Source: an uncultured Clostridia bacterium
Lineage (GTDB): Bacteria; Bacillota; Clostridia; Oscillospirales; CAG-272
NCBI GenBank assembly: GCA_947652805.1
Contig: CANTEM010000008.1
Coordinates: forward strand, 1 to 21,358
Direction of reading: 5' to 3'
Length of the DNA: 21,358 bases
The position numbers were made by a program, and so were the translations under genes. The notes under the pieces were generated by a model. It was not told the origin of the DNA and did not search any database. It worked only from the letters and a program-made list of their open reading frames with translations. Positions 13,546-20,468 of the stretch are shown in pieces; position 1 is the stretch's first letter, and every line of letters begins with the position of its first letter.

Positions 13546-14973
13546 TTAAAGGGAATTTACAATTTCGCTGAAACGCTCCCCGCGTTTTTCAAAGTTAGTA
13601 AAAGCATCAAAGCTGGCGCACGCCGGAGATAGAAGCACCGCGTCTCCCGGCTGGGCACTGCGTGCCGCACAGTGTACGGCTTCTTCAAAATCCGGCTTGC
13701 AGATCAGTTCGATCCCGCTTTCTGCAAATCCAGGCTCTTCCAGCATGGCTTTCTTTATCTTTTCCATTGTTGCCCCTGTCAATACGACTGTTTGCACATT
13801 TCCATGAGAAATCAGTGCTTTTGCCAAGGGTGCAAAAGGGATTTCCTTATCGTATCCGCCGCAGATGATGCGAATGGGACAGGTGTGTGCGGAAATTGCC
13901 GCCGCCGTCCGTGTGGGAGACGAATCAATGGAGGAATTATAATACCGCACACCGTCCTTTTCCCGCACCAGCTCCATCCGGTGGCGCACGCCGCCAAAGG
14001 TACTAGCCACTGCTTCCGCTGCCTGGGCAAGCTCGGATACCGCACAATGGGTCAGCCCCCATACAGCCGCAACAGCAGTGCTGTAGTTTTCCAGATTGTG
14101 GGCGCCGGGCAGAAGGATCACATCTGCGGCAAACAGCGGATGCTCCGCACCTGCTTTGCTGTTGTATAATGTTACAAAACCATTTTTCGGGTACACGCCG
14201 CCTGCGTGCTTTTCCATGAATTCTACAGGGATGGGACTGCGGGAGAACCATAGAATCGGGGCGCTGCAATGCTCTCCCAGAGTACGGCACACACTGTCGT
14301 CATAGTTCAGCACTGCGCATCGGCATCCAGATAGAATGGTTTCCTTTGCTGCAATATATTCGTCCATACCGGTATGCCAGTTCAGATGATTGGGCGTTAC
14401 ATTTTTGATCACCGCCACTGTAACGGATGCATCAATGTTCATAAGCTGGAAGCTGGACAGCTCCGCCGCCACCGCGTCTGCGGCTGTCATTCCGTTGATC
14501 CGGTGCAGAAGAGGCTCGCCGATATTGCCGCCCAGGAATACGTTTCTGTCCTGTCCCAAAAGCCGGGCCAAAATCTTACTGACAAGGGTGGTGGTTGTGC
14601 TTTTTCCGTCGCTGCCGGTCACACCCACTACGGGACAGGGCGCATGCTGCAAAAACAGTTCCATTTCCGAAGTGATCACACAGCCCCTCTCCCGTGCCTG
14701 CACAAGCTGGGGCAGGTCCGGACGGAATCCGGGGGAACGCAGCAGATAGTCTCCCTCTATATTTTCCAGATAATGCTCACCCAAAACAAGCTGCGCGCCC
14801 ATTGCCTGTAGGCTCCGCCCCGCTTCTCCCAGTGCGTCCAGTGTTTTCCGATCCCGCACCACCAAACGGGCGCCTGCGTCTGTCAGCACCTGCGCAAGCG
14901 GCATGTTGGACACACCCGCTCCAAGGAGCACCACTGTTTTTCCTGAGAACATTTTACGAAAATCCAAATTCAT
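13546..14973 (-). CDS. murD: UDP-N-acetylmuramoyl-L-alanine--D-glutamate ligase
   Basis: Cytoplasmic peptidoglycan precursor enzyme of about 475 residues that adds D-Glu to UDP-MurNAc-L-Ala using ATP. The Rossmann-like N-terminal domain starts FSGKTVVLLGAGVSNMPLAQ. The central ATPase has GVTGSDGKSTTTT, which contains the P-loop with Ser-Asp in place of the more usual Thr-Asn, followed by LSSFQL and NVTPNHLNWH. The C-terminal ligase domain has GGVRHRMELV, YNSSIDSSPTRT and LSPACASFDAFTNFEKRGE. I chose ATG 14973 because AGGGGG lies 6 nt upstream; a further in-frame start at 15006 lies inside the leader. It is not in a dcw cluster: the genes after it are three M42 peptidases. Slightly longer than E. 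coli MurD (438 residues) but usual for Clostridia. Confidence 0.95.
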   Translation of the reverse strand: MNLDFRKMFSGKTVVLLGAGVSNMPLAQVLTDAGARLVVRDRKTLDALGEAGRSLQAMGAQLVLGEHYLENIEGDYLLRSPGFRPDLPQLVQARERGCVITSEMELFLQHAPCPVVGVTGSDGKSTTTTLVSKILARLLGQDRNVFLGGNIGEPLLHRINGMTAADAVAAELSSFQLMNIDASVTVAVIKNVTPNHLNWHTGMDEYIAAKETILSGCRCAVLNYDDSVCRTLGEHCSAPILWFSRSPIPVEFMEKHAGGVYPKNGFVTLYNSKAGAEHPLFAADVILLPGAHNLENYSTAVAAVWGLTHCAVSELAQAAEAVASTFGGVRHRMELVREKDGVRYYNSSIDSSPTRTAAAISAHTCPIRIICGGYDKEIPFAPLAKALISHGNVQTVVLTGATMEKIKKAMLEEPGFAESGIELICKPDFEEAVHCAARSAQPGDAVLLSPACASFDAFTNFEKRGERFSEIVNSL

Positions 14974-15008
14974 ATGTATCCCCCTGTTCAACAAAGCTTT
15001 CTCCAATT

Positions 15009-15037
15009 ATTATATACCGATTGTTAAAATTATGCAA
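15009..15037 (-). promoter_or_regulatory. murD: Sigma-A promoter of the murD-M42 operon
   Basis: On the minus strand TTGCAT (15037-15032), a 17-bp spacer and a perfect TATAAT (15014-15009). The leader to the chosen murD start is about 30 nt and ends in AGGGGG (14985-14980). I found no second promoter within the operon. Confidence 0.82.
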
Positions 15038-15065
15038 CCGACAGCCGCAACTTAATCGGTTTATC

Positions 15066-15094
15066 TTTACAAAGGTTAAAAAATTTGGTACAAT
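15066..15094 (+). promoter_or_regulatory. Sigma-A promoter of the yybS-gdpP-rplI-dnaB operon
   Basis: TTTACA (15066-15071), a 17-bp spacer and TACAAT (15089-15094), on the plus strand. It is divergent from the murD promoter, with the two -35 boxes about 28 bp apart. Confidence 0.78.
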
Positions 15095-15103
15095 AATATT
15101 GTA
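15089..15103. promoter_or_regulatory. Perfect inverted repeat TACAATA-A-TATTGTA on the -10 box, candidate operator
   Basis: Seven bases on each side mirror each other around one central A. The repeat covers the -10 box and the expected start point, where a bound repressor would block transcription. It does not match consensus sites I know (LexA, CodY, Rex, PerR/Fur). AT-rich promoters give such symmetry by chance at a noticeable rate. Confidence 0.4.
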
Positions 15104-15143
15104 TCTCATTTTTTTAAATGCACCATGAAAGGGGGACGCCGCA

Positions 15144-16190
15144 TTGGACGAACAAAAAGAAATCCGTTTTCCTCTATGGAAAAAACGGCATACCCTTCCC
15201 GTAATCGCCAAACGGAAAAGCATCACCCTTCTGATCCTGATCATCGCTGCCGCAGCACTCCTTCCGGGAGGCGCCTTCGGCACATTTTATATGGTTGTCT
15301 CCGGCGCGCTGCTGGCACTGCTCCTCACTGCCGACCGCAGTCTTCTTTGGCTGATATCTATTCCCGGCGTAGGAATCATCGCGTATCTGACCCATATGCT
15401 GTTTGCAGCAGAGGGCACCGGCATTTTATGGATTCTGTCTGCGTTTTTATATATTCCTGTGGGAATCGTTCTTGCCGCCTGCATCTATGCCCGGCGGGGA
15501 CTGACCGTTACAACGGCGGCACTGGCAGTTGTCATCGCCATCCTGCTTCTTTCCAGTGCAGGGATACAGCTCCAGCTCACATACGGCAATATCCGGGAAG
15601 GCGCGGTCATTCTGTGGGAACAGCTGCAAGCGGGACTTACGGATATGCTTTCCTCAGTAGGGCTTCCTGGGGAAAACGGCGTATTGTTTGTTTACACGGA
15701 AAAAGATATTCAGGCGATTATTCAGTCTGCCGTGATGCTGCTGCCTGCAATGGGTATACTGACCTGTCAGCTTCTGGCATATCTGTGCGCCAAGCTATAC
15801 CGTTTGCTGGCGCTGGCTATGGGCGCGGGCTTTCTCTTTGAAAAAGAGAAATGGTCCCTTACCGCAAGCGCACCGGCATATATTGTATTCACGGTCAGCT
15901 ATTTTATATCTCTCTTTGCAGGTGAATCCTCTGTTGTCAGCTATGCGGCGTTCAATCTGTTCTATATTTTCCTCCCTGTCACAGCCGCAGCCGGATTTCA
16001 CGCGGTATTCGGCGTCCAAGCGAGCAGGGGCAGAGGCCGCCGGCGGATCCCATTGATCATTCTGTGTGCTGTCATGTTCTTTATTTCTCCTGTGGCATTG
16101 CTGACTCTATTGGCATTTCTGGGAGCTGTCCGCGCCTTTTTCATTGCTGTGACCAAGTGGATGAAAAAGCACAGCGATCCTGACGCTTAA
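15144..16190 (+). CDS. yybS: YybS-like DUF2232 integral membrane protein
   Basis: 348-residue polytopic membrane protein with about eight hydrophobic segments: residues 26-45, 47-63, 67-85, 92-113 and 122-140, then three or more near the C-terminal half, and a basic cytosolic tail. A charged loop (KLYRLLAL..FEKEKW) precedes the sixth segment. I assign it to DUF2232 mainly from fold and position: yybS lies directly before gdpP-rplI-dnaB in Bacillus, as here. The family's function is not established; some members look like the S-component-type transporters. The start is TTG at 15144, supported by GGGGGA (15131-15136) 7 nt before it. It is the first gene of the operon, 21 nt before gdpP. Confidence 0.82.
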   Translation: MDEQKEIRFPLWKKRHTLPVIAKRKSITLLILIIAAAALLPGGAFGTFYMVVSGALLALLLTADRSLLWLISIPGVGIIAYLTHMLFAAEGTGILWILSAFLYIPVGIVLAACIYARRGLTVTTAALAVVIAILLLSSAGIQLQLTYGNIREGAVILWEQLQAGLTDMLSSVGLPGENGVLFVYTEKDIQAIIQSAVMLLPAMGILTCQLLAYLCAKLYRLLALAMGAGFLFEKEKWSLTASAPAYIVFTVSYFISLFAGESSVVSYAAFNLFYIFLPVTAAAGFHAVFGVQASRGRGRRRIPLIILCAVMFFISPVALLTLLAFLGAVRAFFIAVTKWMKKHSDPDA

Positions 16191-16211
16191 CGGAAGGGAG
16201 CAATTAACATA

Positions 16212-18221
16212 ATGAAAAAACGACCGTATCATTTCAGTCTGGCAGACCTTGTGTTCTGCACATCCTTTGCTGCTATCATTCTGGTAGTGCAGACGCTTTT
16301 AAATTCCCTTTTCGACAAAGCGCTCCCCACGGGCATTTTCCTTTTTGCAATTTATGCTGCCGGGATTTTTGTTTTTCTGTATCTGCGCCGCAAGCCTGCC
16401 GGCGCACCGGGGGCAGACGATTCCCTGCCCAAAGTTGCAAGCGTGCTTTCCGCCGCAATGCTTGAAATGGATATTCCTGCCGTGATCTGCCCTGCCAATG
16501 CGGACCGGATCATCTGGCATAATAAAGCAGCCGACTTTCTGTTTACAGGCACAAAACAGGAAACCCATTTCGGCCAGCTGTTTTTCCATGTTCCGGGAAC
16601 AGGCGAGGGCGGCGAGCGGCGGCTTACCTGCCAAAATCGGATCTTTCAGCCAAGCAGCGTCACCGCCGAGGGCAAAGACGGAAAGCAATACCGCATTACC
16701 ATTCTCCACGATATTACCGAACAAACGGCTGCCGAAGCAGTGCTGCGCGGGAAGGAATGCGCCGTAGGTTATGTAATGGTGGACAATCTGGATGAGCTGC
16801 TCAACTACGAGCAGGAGGATTACAGAAATGCCTCCGGCAAAACAGAACAGCTGCTGCGCAGCTGGGCAACCGCTGCCGGCGGTGTTTTAAAGGAATACCA
16901 GCAGGATCGTTATATTTTCCTTTTTGAAAAATCCCACTTGCAGGCCTATATGGATTCCGGCTTCTCTATTTTGGACGATATCCGGGATATCCGGATCGGG
17001 GAATCCAGCATTTCCGTAACCGTATCTATGGGAATCTGCGCTGTAGGAGATTCTCTGGCAGAAAAAGAAAAAAGTGCCCAGGCGGCACTGGATACCGCTT
17101 TGCAGCGGGGCGGCGACCAGGCTGTTGTCCGGGGAGACGGCGCCCTGGACATTTACGGGGGCAAAACAAAAGTTCCCCAAAAGCGGACGAAGGTTCGCGC
17201 ACGGGTCATTGCAAACGAATTGATTTCCCGTATTTCTATTGCATCCAACGTGCTCATTATGGCGCACAAATATGCGGACTTTGACGCGTTCGGCGCATCT
17301 GTGGGACTTGCCCGGATCGCTCTGTTCTGCGGCGTTCCGGTCAATATCGTCACCGACCCGGACGACACCAATCTGGATCGCTGCCGCGCATGGCTTGCGG
17401 ATGATCCCGAATACAGCAGTATGTTTGTCAGCGCACAGGAAGCATTGGACTTTGTCAAATCCGATACCCTGCTGATTATTACCGATGTAAATAATCCCGC
17501 CCAGTTTGAAGCGCCTGTTCTGGCTGAACACTGCAAAAATATTGTAATTATTGACCACCATAGAAAAACCGTAGATTTTGACCGCCCACTGTTGATTACC
17601 TATATCGAGCCCTCTGCGGCAGCTGCAAGCGAGCTTGTGGCAGAAATGCTGGAGCAGGTGCTTCCGGGCGAAATGCTGCTGGCACATGAAGCCGATCTGA
17701 TGCTGGCAGGTATACTTTTGGACACCAATCACTTCACAAAAAACACCGGCACCCGTACCTTTTCCGCTGCACTGTATCTGCGCAGCCGGGGCGCGAACGT
17801 GAGCGATGTGCAGGAGTTTTTCAAAACGGAATTGGACGAATTCCAGCGGGAGCTGAAATTCCACTCCCATGTGGAAATATACCGGGGCGTTGCCGCGATT
17901 GCCGCCGCCTCCGGCGAATGTACTGTCCGGGATAAAATCCCGGCAGCCAAAGCGGCGGACCGACTTCTTACAGTGGAGGGCGTCAAAGCTTCCTTCGCGA
18001 TTCTCCCCATTGGAGATGAAATACACATTTCCGCCCGTTCCCTGGGCACCATCAATGTCCAGTTGATTTTAGAGGAGCTGAAAGGCGGCGGTCACTTCGA
18101 TTCCGCAGGCGCGCGCATGGAAGGCGTCACAGCAGACGAGGCGATCGTTCTTCTGAAAGAAGCGTTGGATCGGCACCTGAACGATAACGCGGAAAAGGAA
18201 CGCAGACAATCTATATTATAA
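16212..18221 (+). CDS. gdpP: Cyclic-di-AMP phosphodiesterase GdpP
   Basis: 669-residue membrane-bound enzyme that hydrolyses c-di-AMP to pApA, setting levels of a second messenger tied to potassium, osmotic and cell-wall balance. Two N-terminal membrane helices (12-31, 40-58) are followed by a PAS-like domain (about 75-170), a degenerate GGDEF domain (about 180-310; the signature is replaced near EYQQDRYIFLF) and the DHH domain. Metal ligands are H352, D356 and D358 (AHKYADFD), D425 (ITDVNNP), D448-H449-H450 and D504 (LLDTNHF). DHHA1 ends the protein, with GGGHFDSAGA near 625. The domain order and length match Bacillus YybT. AGGGAG lies before the ATG. The order yybS-gdpP-rplI-dnaB is conserved across Bacillota. 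Confidence 0.95.
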   Translation: MKKRPYHFSLADLVFCTSFAAIILVVQTLLNSLFDKALPTGIFLFAIYAAGIFVFLYLRRKPAGAPGADDSLPKVASVLSAAMLEMDIPAVICPANADRIIWHNKAADFLFTGTKQETHFGQLFFHVPGTGEGGERRLTCQNRIFQPSSVTAEGKDGKQYRITILHDITEQTAAEAVLRGKECAVGYVMVDNLDELLNYEQEDYRNASGKTEQLLRSWATAAGGVLKEYQQDRYIFLFEKSHLQAYMDSGFSILDDIRDIRIGESSISVTVSMGICAVGDSLAEKEKSAQAALDTALQRGGDQAVVRGDGALDIYGGKTKVPQKRTKVRARVIANELISRISIASNVLIMAHKYADFDAFGASVGLARIALFCGVPVNIVTDPDDTNLDRCRAWLADDPEYSSMFVSAQEALDFVKSDTLLIITDVNNPAQFEAPVLAEHCKNIVIIDHHRKTVDFDRPLLITYIEPSAAAASELVAEMLEQVLPGEMLLAHEADLMLAGILLDTNHFTKNTGTRTFSAALYLRSRGANVSDVQEFFKTELDEFQRELKFHSHVEIYRGVAAIAAASGECTVRDKIPAAKAADRLLTVEGVKASFAILPIGDEIHISARSLGTINVQLILEELKGGGHFDSAGARMEGVTADEAIVLLKEALDRHLNDNAEKERRQSIL

Positions 18222-18251
18222 GAACCATATAAGGAAAGGTTGGATAAAATC

Positions 18252-18695
18252 ATGAAAGTATTATTGCTCGCAGATGTAAAAGGAAAAGGCAAGAAGGATC
18301 AGATCGTCAACGTATCGGACGGATATGCCCGCAATTTTCTGTTTCCCAAGAAGCTTGCAGTAGAAGCAGACGCAAAAGCATTAGCGGATGCGAAAAGCAA
18401 GGAAGAAGCAAAGGAATACAAGATTGAGCAGGACAAAGCTGCTGCAAGAGAACTGGCAGCAAAGCTGGAAGGCACTGTTGTGAAAATCAAAGCAACAGCC
18501 GGCGCAGACGGACGTCTGTACGGCAGTATTACGACTGCTGATATTGCCCAGGCACTCCAGGAGCAGTCCGGTATCCAGATTGACAAGCGGAAAATCGTAG
18601 CGGACGGAGCAATCAAAGCCTACGGCTCTTACACCCTCACCGTAAAGCTTTATCCGGAAATTCAGGGCAAGCTGAACCTTGTAGTCTGCGACTGA
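18252..18695 (+). CDS. rplI: 50S ribosomal protein L9
   Basis: 147-residue large-subunit protein that bridges from the L1 stalk base. The N-terminal domain has the family pattern MKVLLLADVKGKGKKDQI followed by VSDGYARNFLFPKKLA, then a long charged connecting helix (about 45-75), then the C-terminal rRNA-binding domain (IKATAGADGRLYGSITTADIA). Length is standard. A TTG four codons upstream (18240) is in frame, but the family begins at MKVL, so I chose ATG 18252. It lies 30 nt after gdpP, and its stop overlaps the ribosome binding site of dnaB. Confidence 0.97.
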   Translation: MKVLLLADVKGKGKKDQIVNVSDGYARNFLFPKKLAVEADAKALADAKSKEEAKEYKIEQDKAAARELAAKLEGTVVKIKATAGADGRLYGSITTADIAQALQEQSGIQIDKRKIVADGAIKAYGSYTLTVKLYPEIQGKLNLVVCD

Positions 18696-18705
18696 GGAAA
18701 CCGCT

Positions 18706-20034
18706 GTGAACGTACAATTGGACCGTAAAATGCCCTTTTCCCTGGAAGCGGAGCAATCTGTGCTGGGATCCATTTTGATTGATCCCCCCTGTCTGGACAC
18801 ACTCACCGCGATCATTTCCACCAGCGATTTCTATCTGGAAGAGCATCAAAGCATTTATGCTGCGATGCAGGGCATGTATTTAAAAAGCAAAAATATTGAC
18901 GTAGTCACCCTGATCGATGAACTGGTAAAGGAAGGCGTCTACGATGCTGCCGGCGGAAAGGAATATATCCGCCTGATCGCAGAAACAGTGCCAACCGCCG
19001 CCAATGTAAAGGACTATGCTGAAATCGTGCGCAGCAAAAGCACGCTGCGGGCGCTGATCGGCGCATGCGAAGAAGTAACGGAAGCTGCATACACCGAGGA
19101 AGAAGAAGTGGAGCGGCTGGTTGAAATGGCGGAAAGCAAAATTTATGCCATTGCCGAGCAAAAGGATAATAAAAATTTTGTGCACATCAAAGACGCGCTT
19201 TTGCAGGTATACAATCATTTGCAGCAGTTGGTCACCAACCGGGAAGAAACCCAGGGAATGAAAACCGGGTTCTCCGGTCTGGACCGGGTTCTGGTGGGAA
19301 TGGCAAAATCCGACCTGATACTGGTGGGCGCCCGCCCGGGTATGGGTAAAACCTCTTTTGCCATGAATGTGGCCGTGTCCGCAGCGCGACGGTCGGGAAA
19401 AGCGGTTTGCGTGTTTTCATTGGAAATGTCTGCGGAGCAGCTTGTTACAAGACTTTTATCCAGTGAAGCGCTGGTGGACAGCTATCATCTCCGTTCCGGC
19501 GAGCTGACAGACGAGGACTGGCAGAAGCTTGCCCATGCGTCCTCCATTTTGTCCGACTGTCAGATTCTGATTGATGACACCACCGGTATGACAGTAACGG
19601 GCATGATGGCAAAGCTGCGCCGGGTAAAAAATCTGGGGCTGGTGGTCATCGACTATCTGGGACTGATGCAGTCTGAGCATCGCAACGACAACCGGGTACA
19701 GGAAGTGTCTGAAATTTCCCGAAACCTGAAGCTGATGGCAAAGGAATTTGAAGTGCCGGTTATCTGCTGTGCACAGCTGTCCCGTGGTCCGGAATCCAGA
19801 ACGGACAAGCGTCCCATGCTGTCCGACCTGCGGGATTCCGGCGCCATCGAGCAGGATGCGGATATTGTTATGTTTCTGTATCGGGAAGAATATTATAAGG
19901 ATAAAGAAAACCCGCAGAATACTGCGGAGGTTATCGTGGCAAAAAACCGTCACGGTTCTACCGGCAAAGTGGAAATGGGCTGGCTCGGACAGTATACGAA
20001 ATTTACAACCATTGATACAGAAGAAAGCTATTAA
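18706..20034 (+). CDS. dnaB: Replicative DNA helicase DnaB
   Basis: 442-residue hexameric 5'-3' helicase that unwinds the fork during chromosome replication (called dnaC in Bacillus). The N-terminal domain (MPFSLEAEQSVLGSILID, to about 150) binds primase. The RecA-like motor has Walker A GARPGMGKTS (208-217), the switch sequence VFSLEMSAEQL, Walker B LVVIDYLGLM, the DNA-binding segment CCAQLSRGPESRTDKRPML and DLRDSGAIEQDAD with the arginine finger region. There is no intein and the length is normal. The start is GTG at 18706, with GAGGAAA overlapping the rplI stop codon. It is the last gene of its operon; a terminator-bearing repeat follows immediately. Confidence 0.97.
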   Translation: MNVQLDRKMPFSLEAEQSVLGSILIDPPCLDTLTAIISTSDFYLEEHQSIYAAMQGMYLKSKNIDVVTLIDELVKEGVYDAAGGKEYIRLIAETVPTAANVKDYAEIVRSKSTLRALIGACEEVTEAAYTEEEEVERLVEMAESKIYAIAEQKDNKNFVHIKDALLQVYNHLQQLVTNREETQGMKTGFSGLDRVLVGMAKSDLILVGARPGMGKTSFAMNVAVSAARRSGKAVCVFSLEMSAEQLVTRLLSSEALVDSYHLRSGELTDEDWQKLAHASSILSDCQILIDDTTGMTVTGMMAKLRRVKNLGLVVIDYLGLMQSEHRNDNRVQEVSEISRNLKLMAKEFEVPVICCAQLSRGPESRTDKRPMLSDLRDSGAIEQDADIVMFLYREEYYKDKENPQNTAEVIVAKNRHGSTGKVEMGWLGQYTKFTTIDTEESY

Positions 20035-20036
20035 AG

Positions 20037-20190
20037 AAAAAGCCTCCCTTGTGTAAAGGGAGGTGGCACACTGTAGGTGTGACGGAGGGATTGTTTAAGC
20101 AATACTGCCGATTTGAAGATTCTGCAAAATGATAGTGTGACAATCCCCCACCCGCTTCGCGGGAGCCCCCTTTGCACAAGGGGGCCTTTT
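20037..20190 (+). repeat. Dispersed palindromic element, copy B
   Basis: About 154 bp starting 3 nt after dnaB. Order: CCTCCCTT/AAGGGAGG stem (20043-20063), hairpin CACAC/GTGTG (20067-20081), GACGGAGGGATTGTT, core CTGCCGATTTG (20105-20115) and CAAAATGA (20125-20132), ACAATCCCCCA, hairpin CCCGC/GCGGG (20151-20163), and GCCCCCTT/AAGGGGGC with a T-run. The reverse complement of copy A (8770-8920) follows the same order, with identical core words and arm ends. Only the inner hairpin stems differ. Confidence 0.8.
20165..20190 (+). terminator. Terminator of the yybS-dnaB operon, inside the repeat
   Basis: An 8-bp stem GCCCCCTT (20165-20172) / AAGGGGGC (20178-20185) with loop TGCAC and CTTTTG. It lies 130 nt past dnaB and forms the right end of repeat copy B. 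The repeat element appears to supply the transcription stop. Confidence 0.7.
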
Positions 20191-20200
20191 GTTAAAAAAA

Positions 20201-20225
20201 CGCGATAGCACAAGGGAGCCTTTTT
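20201..20225 (+). repeat. Repeat tail module, second copy
   Basis: CGCGATAGC (20201-20209) followed by GGGAGCCTTTTT (20214-20225). It corresponds to 8961-9000 and lies the same way round on the plus strand, although the main elements are inverted relative to each other. GGGAGCC can also pair with GGCTCCC at 20241-20247. Confidence 0.45.
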
Positions 20226-20242
20226 ATTGAATAAATCCGCGG

Positions 20243-20258
20243 CTCCCAAAACGGGGAG
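20243..20258 (-). terminator. Weak hairpin after the DUF3006 gene
   Basis: CTCCC (20243-20247) pairs with GGGAG (20254-20258) over 6 nt, just past the stop codon of the minus-strand DUF3006 gene. It has no proper T-run, so it is a poor terminator by itself. Confidence 0.3.
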
Positions 20259-20264
20259 AAATTC

Positions 20265-20462
20265 TTAGTCCTCAAATAATCGGTTCATCTTATCAGCAAT
20301 ACGGCTGCGTCGGGCATCCCCCCCGGCGCAGTCTTTTTCTATTCTGTAAACGTCCCCTTCTGCCGCACCGGGAAAAACTGCTTTTGGAATATCTACTGTC
20401 TGCCCGTCCGGCAGTTCCGCTACAACAAATCCCTTTTCAATTCTGTCAATCGTTATTTTCAT
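20265..20462 (-). CDS. DUF3006 family small protein
   Basis: 65 residues, cytoplasmic. It matches the pattern of DUF3006: an N-terminal MKITIDRIEKGFVVAEL strand pair, then DGQTVDIPKAVFPGAAEGDVYRIE, probably a small beta-barrel, and a charged C-terminal helix (ARRSRIADKMNRLFED). Function unknown. It begins 6 nt after the stop of the metallo-hydrolase gene and shares its transcript. DUF3006 genes frequently sit beside ComEC-like hydrolase genes in Clostridia and Bacilli. GAGGAG is very close to the ATG (2 nt); GGAAAGG lies further upstream. Confidence 0.85.
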   Translation of the reverse strand: MKITIDRIEKGFVVAELPDGQTVDIPKAVFPGAAEGDVYRIEKDCAGGDARRSRIADKMNRLFED

Positions 20463-20468
20463 ATCTCC

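Noticed and set aside
15021..15037. Rex-type operator near murD (TTGTTAAAATTATGCAA)
   Set aside because: Only one half-site (TTGTTAA) fits; the second half does not mirror it, and no Rex target logic applies to murD.
16650..17150. Active diguanylate cyclase domain in GdpP
   Set aside because: The GGDEF signature is missing in this region; degenerate GGDEF domains are the normal state in this family.
16887..18026. 379-codon open frame on the minus strand
   Set aside because: Antisense to the DHH domain of gdpP, with no start signal or domain; typical by-product of a GC-rich codon pattern.
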